From contig NZ_CP009429.1 of the NCBI RefSeq assembly GCF_001314325.1, forward strand, positions 310,501-374,500: a DNA stretch of 64,000 nt, in the 5' to 3' direction. This document shows positions 60,185-64,000 of the stretch, piece by piece. The translations under genes were made by a program, and so were the position numbers. The notes beneath the pieces are model-generated. The model had not been told where the DNA came from, did no database searches, and was given only the letters and a program-made list of their open reading frames with translations. Numbering within the stretch: the first letter of the stretch is position 1; every line of letters starts with the position of its first letter. The stretch comes from Sphingopyxis macrogoltabida. Its GTDB lineage: Bacteria; Pseudomonadota; Alphaproteobacteria; Sphingomonadales; Sphingomonadaceae.

Positions 60185-60895
60185 ATGGGTAACAAGCGAT
60201 ACGCCGACGCAGCCGCCGCACTCGAAGGACTGCTCTTTGACGGCATGCATATCTGCGCCGGCGGGTTCGGCCTGTGCGGCATTCCCGAACGGCTGATCGA
60301 CGCGATCCGCGATGCGGGCACGAAAGAGCTGACGATCGCCAGCAACAACGCCGGGATCGATGGGGAAGGGCTAGGCAAGCTGCTCCGCACGAAGCAGGTC
60401 AAAAAGATGATCAGCAGCTATGTCGGCGAGAACAAGGAGTTCGAGCGGCAATATCTGGCGGGTGAGCTGGAGGTCGAATTCTGCCCGCAGGGCACGCTCG
60501 CCGAACGCTGCCGCGCCGGCGGCGCGGGCATTCCCGGCTTCTATACCAAGACCGGCGTCGGCACGCTCGTCGCCGAGGGCAAGGAAGTGAAGAATTTCGA
60601 CGGGCAGGACTATATCCTCGAACGGGGAATCTTCGCCGACCTTGCGATCGTCAAGGGGTGGAAGGCCGACGAGAGCGGCAACCTGATCTTCCGCAAGACG
60701 GCGCGCAACTTCAACCAGCCGATGGCCACCGCGGCGAAGATCTGCGTCGCCGAGGTCGAGGAAATCGTCCCCGTCGGCAGCCTCGACCCCGACAGCATCC
60801 ACCTGCCCGGCATCTATGTGAAGCGGATGATCGTCGGCGCCCCTTACGACAAGAAGATCGAGTTCCGCACGACGCGCCCGCGCGAGACCGTGTGA
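60185..60895 (+). CDS. scoA: 3-oxoacid CoA-transferase subunit A
   Basis: With subunit B it moves CoA from succinyl-CoA or acetyl-CoA to acetoacetate or another 3-oxoacid. The 236-residue protein has the [16 protein letters not shown] motif near 24-39, [14 protein letters not shown] and [32 protein letters not shown] near 94-125. The start at 60185 is chosen because GAGGAG lies seven bases upstream; GTG at 60170 is the alternative. It overlaps the start of a phosphatase gene that separates it from scoB. Confidence 0.93.
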   Translation: MGNKRYADAAAALEGLLFDGMHICAGGFGLCGIPERLIDAIRDAGTKELTIASNNAGIDGEGLGKLLRTKQVKKMISSYVGENKEFERQYLAGELEVEFCPQGTLAERCRAGGAGIPGFYTKTGVGTLVAEGKEVKNFDGQDYILERGIFADLAIVKGWKADESGNLIFRKTARNFNQPMATAAKICVAEVEEIVPVGSLDPDSIHLPGIYVKRMIVGAPYDKKIEFRTTRPRETV

Positions 60896-61772
60896 TGCGC
60901 GGCCTTGCCCTGACGGCCGGGCTGCTGCTGGCCGGTTGCGCGAGTGCGCCGGCCGAAGTGGCGACAACGCCGCCGCCACCCGCCGCCGCGGCGCCTGCCG
61001 AAGCGGGCAAGCCGCCGGTGCCGCTGCAATATCTCTATGGCTCAGCCGAAGCCGCGATCGCAGTGCGCGCGGTCAATGCGCGGATCGCCGGCTATGGTGC
61101 GTGGCGGGTCAAGGAGCGGCCGCGCGACAGCGTTGTCCTTGCGCCGGGCGCGACGATGGACGCGCCGCGCTTCGAGCCGTGCGGCGACAAGCCCTTTGCC
61201 GCGGTGTTCGATGCCGACGAAACGTTGATCTGGAATATCGCGCCGATGCGCCTGTTTGCAGAGAAAGGCGGCGCCTTCGACCTGGCGGTCTGGGATCAGT
61301 GGGAAAAGACCGGCGCGGGCAAGGCGAAGGCGATGCCCGGGACGGTCGAGATGGTGAACGCGCTTCGTGCCGCGGGGATCACCGTCATCGCCAACACCAA
61401 CCGCAGCGCCGGTAACGCCAAAGGCAGCGAGGATACGCTCCGCGCCGCCGGGCTCGGCGAGTTCAAGCATGGCGAAACGCTGTTCCTGATGGGCGACGAC
61501 GCCGGGGGTTCGAGCAAGGACCCGCGCCGTGCGACGATCGCGTCGAAATATTGCGTGATCATCCTCGGCGGCGACCAGCTCGGCGATTTCAGCCAGCAGT
61601 TCAACGTCAAAGACCTGCCCGCCGCGCAGCGCATGGCGCTTGCGACGGGGCCCGCCGCGACCGCACTCTGGGACAAGGGTTGGTTCCTTTTTCCCAACCC
61701 CGTCTACGGCCCCTGGCAAACGCTGGGCTGGGACGACATTTCCTCCACCGATAGCGAATGGAAACCCCGATA

Positions 61773-61773
<1 letters not shown>
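60895..61773 (+). CDS. Class C acid phosphatase lipoprotein (e(P4)-like)
   Basis: The 292-residue protein has a lipoprotein signal (LLLAGCAS, Cys near residue 15) and a Pro/Ala-rich linker. The HAD-type acid phosphatase domain follows, with motif [13 protein letters not shown] near 102-113. Motif II is in [10 protein letters not shown] and the acidic pair is in [16 protein letters not shown]. e(P4)-type enzymes release phosphate from nucleotides or NAD breakdown products outside the inner membrane. It overlaps scoA by one base and scoB by one base (TGATG and TAATG), so it is embedded in the sco operon. Confidence 0.87.
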
Positions 61774-62414
<641 letters not shown>

Positions 62415-62424
62415 ACAAAGGTCG

Positions 62425-63705
62425 ATGACGCGGGTTCTGGCCTGCCTCGTCGCGGTCGTCGCACTGGGAGTCGCGGGCTGGTTCGGTTTTCACGCGCTGG
62501 GCGGCACCCGGACGCTGGCCAGCGTCGCGATCCCGTTCAAGGCGGCCGAAAACCTGCCCGACACGCCCGCCGAATGGCGCGGGCGGATCGACTATGTCGC
62601 GTTCGACCGCGAGCTTGCCGCGCTCGCGCAGCGCCCCGAGATGGCGGGGCTGGCGGTGGCGGTGGTCGAGGATGGCGAATTGCGGTTCGTCCGCACCTAT
62701 GGCGTCGCCGACCGGTCGACCGGGGCGCCGGTCACCGCGCATACGCTTTTCCGCTGGGCGTCGGTTTCGAAAACCGCGACCGGCGCCATGGCAGCTGCGC
62801 TGGCCCATGACGGCGCCGTCGATCTCGACCGCCCGGTCGCGGACTGGCACAGCTCGCTGCGCCTCCCCGGCGGCGCCGAGCAGCGGATTACGGTGGGCGA
62901 CCTGCTGGCCCAGCGCACCGGCCTCACCAAAAACGCCTATGACGAAAAGCTGGAGGAGGGGCAGGACCCCGCGCTGCTGCGGCAGGGCCTTGCCGCGGCG
63001 CCGCTGCAGTGCGAACCGGGCACCTGCCACACCTATCAGAATATCGCCTTCGATGCGGCAAGCGAGATATTGGCCAAGGCGGCGGGCAAACCGTTTGCCG
63101 ATAGCGTCGAGGATCGCTTCTTCCTGCCGCTCGGCATGGTCAGCGCGGGATATGGGATGAACCGGCTGACCGGTGCGAAGGACTGGGCAAGGCCGCACAA
63201 CGGCGCGCAGGTCAGCCCGCTCAAGGAGGCCTATTGGCGCGTTCCCGCGGCCGCCGGCGTCGAAAGCGATATCGTCGATTTCGCGACCTGGATGCAGGCG
63301 ATGATGGGCAGCCGCCCCGATGTGCTGCCCGAGGCGGTGTTGCAGATCGCGCATCGCCCGCGCGTCGGCACCGCGCATCTCTATGGCGGCGCGCTGCGTC
63401 AGGCGAACAAGGATGCGGCCTATGGCCTCGGCTGGCGAAGCTTTACCTATGGCGGCCACCGGCTCGAAGGCCATTCGGGCGCGGTCGCGGGCTATCGCGC
63501 GACGATGATCTTCGAACCGGCGACGCGGACGGGTGTCGTCGCGCTGTGGAACAGCAATTGGGGTTTCCCATTTCGTATCCCGTTCGCGGCGATGGACAGC
63601 TATCACAAGCGCCCCGATGCCCGCTGGCTCGACCTCAGCGAATTGCCGCCGGCGAAACGCGAACCCGTCCGCGCCGGCCCGATCGTCGCAGTGCCGAAAG
63701 GGTAG
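62425..63705 (+). CDS. Exported serine beta-lactamase-like hydrolase
   Basis: The 426-residue protein belongs to the beta-lactamase class C/penicillin-binding-protein-like serine hydrolases. A hydrophobic signal or anchor is at about 1-24. The catalytic SxxK is in FRWASVSKTATGAMAAAL near 112-129 with the YxN triad element in HTYQNIAFDAASE. The HSG near GHSGAVAGYR replaces the KTG-like triad. It may act on peptide, ester or beta-lactam substrates; antibiotic resistance cannot be claimed. The ATG at 62425 is preferred to 62371/62398 inside the scoB gene. Confidence 0.85.
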   Translation: MTRVLACLVAVVALGVAGWFGFHALGGTRTLASVAIPFKAAENLPDTPAEWRGRIDYVAFDRELAALAQRPEMAGLAVAVVEDGELRFVRTYGVADRSTGAPVTAHTLFRWASVSKTATGAMAAALAHDGAVDLDRPVADWHSSLRLPGGAEQRITVGDLLAQRTGLTKNAYDEKLEEGQDPALLRQGLAAAPLQCEPGTCHTYQNIAFDAASEILAKAAGKPFADSVEDRFFLPLGMVSAGYGMNRLTGAKDWARPHNGAQVSPLKEAYWRVPAAAGVESDIVDFATWMQAMMGSRPDVLPEAVLQIAHRPRVGTAHLYGGALRQANKDAAYGLGWRSFTYGGHRLEGHSGAVAGYRATMIFEPATRTGVVALWNSNWGFPFRIPFAAMDSYHKRPDARWLDLSELPPAKREPVRAGPIVAVPKG

Positions 63706-63770
63706 CACACTTGCCCGCCTGTCCGCGGCCCGTGTATCAGGCGCGCCGGGGGCCGAGAGGAGAAACATCG

Positions 63771-64000
63771 ATGCGCGTGCTGCTGACGGGTTCGTCTGGC
63801 TGGCTGGGGCGTTATCTTGCGCCCCTGCTCGCCAATAGCGGCCATGCGGTCACCGGGCTCGATGTCGTTCCCGGCGCGCATACGCAGGTCGTCGGCACGG
63901 TTGCCGACCGCGCGCTGATCGACCGGACGATGGGCGAGCATGGCATCGAGGCCGTCATCCACGGCGGCGCGCTGCACAAGCCCGACATCGTGCGTTATCC
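63771..64000 (+). CDS. NAD(P)-dependent epimerase/dehydratase, partial at window end
   Basis: The first 76 codons are present. The Rossmann signature is VLLTGSSGWLGRYLAPLLANSG with TGxxGxxG at about residues 6-13. The later GIEAVIHGGALHKPDI is typical for sugar-nucleotide epimerases. The rest lies outside the window. GAGAGGAGA precedes the ATG. The substrate cannot be told. Confidence 0.85.
   Translation, partial: MRVLLTGSSGWLGRYLAPLLANSGHAVTGLDVVPGAHTQVVGTVADRALIDRTMGEHGIEAVIHGGALHKPDIVRY

Overview
The window looks like chromosome of a Sphingomonadaceae alphaproteobacterium, probably Sphingopyxis or a close relative. Base composition is strongly GC-rich almost throughout. There is a PhyR/NepR general-stress locus, a TorF-type porin, a stand-alone FecI/FecR pair, and short REP-like repeats with CCCCGGC arms. 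The genus is inferred from gene content and style; no ribosomal RNA or tRNA gene was found to confirm it.

Layout. 1-4033: end of a membrane-protein gene, then xseB-ispA-coaD, a secreted cyclophilin and queA. 4034-9592: an accessory island with a possible LexA box, a small secreted YD-repeat protein, a 1,399-residue secreted RHS protein, and an overlapping, strikingly AT-rich Sel1-repeat gene that looks like its immunity partner. An inverted repeat and a decayed REP-associated transposase fragment follow. 9593-16316: an ECF sigma/anti-sigma pair, a PAS-GGDEF-EAL-PilZ enzyme, a hemerythrin behind a well-matched general-stress promoter, tgt, and divergent nepR and phyR. 16370-23347: glnE, a Bcp peroxiredoxin, a DUF455 protein, an M23 peptidase, erpA, an exonuclease III and a TorF porin. 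23408-32500: a membrane-anchored TIR protein with a toroid-like C-terminus, creD, and a five-gene minus-strand catabolic operon. 32542-32806: a MITE-like element with perfect 32-bp inverted ends. 32823-43921: ilvA with a thioesterase, small enzymes, methyltransferases with an Rrf2 regulator, hydrolases, a PQQ-type sugar dehydrogenase, a lipid-enzyme cluster, and a ferredoxin reductase whose operon lies behind a Fur-like palindrome. 44161-51129: parC, a second GGDEF-EAL protein, and a minus-strand run of cca, a CoA pyrophosphatase, DUF1285 and a GNAT protein. 51220-64000: folB with a FolM-like reductase, a succinate-semialdehyde dehydrogenase, an oxygenase, an SMP-30 protein, a VIT1-type transporter, DUF488 and DUF2855 proteins, a HAD hydrolase, a LysR regulator with an scoAB CoA transferase split by a phosphatase gene, a serine hydrolase and a truncated epimerase.

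How the genes work together. queA and tgt both serve queuosine tRNA modification. PhyR and NepR form the general-stress partner switch, and the hemerythrin gene nearby carries what looks like its target promoter. The two GGDEF-EAL proteins act in cyclic-di-GMP turnover. The RHS, mini-YD and Sel1 genes look like one toxin-immunity module of foreign origin. The TIR-membrane-toroid protein is the other candidate for a poorly described system.
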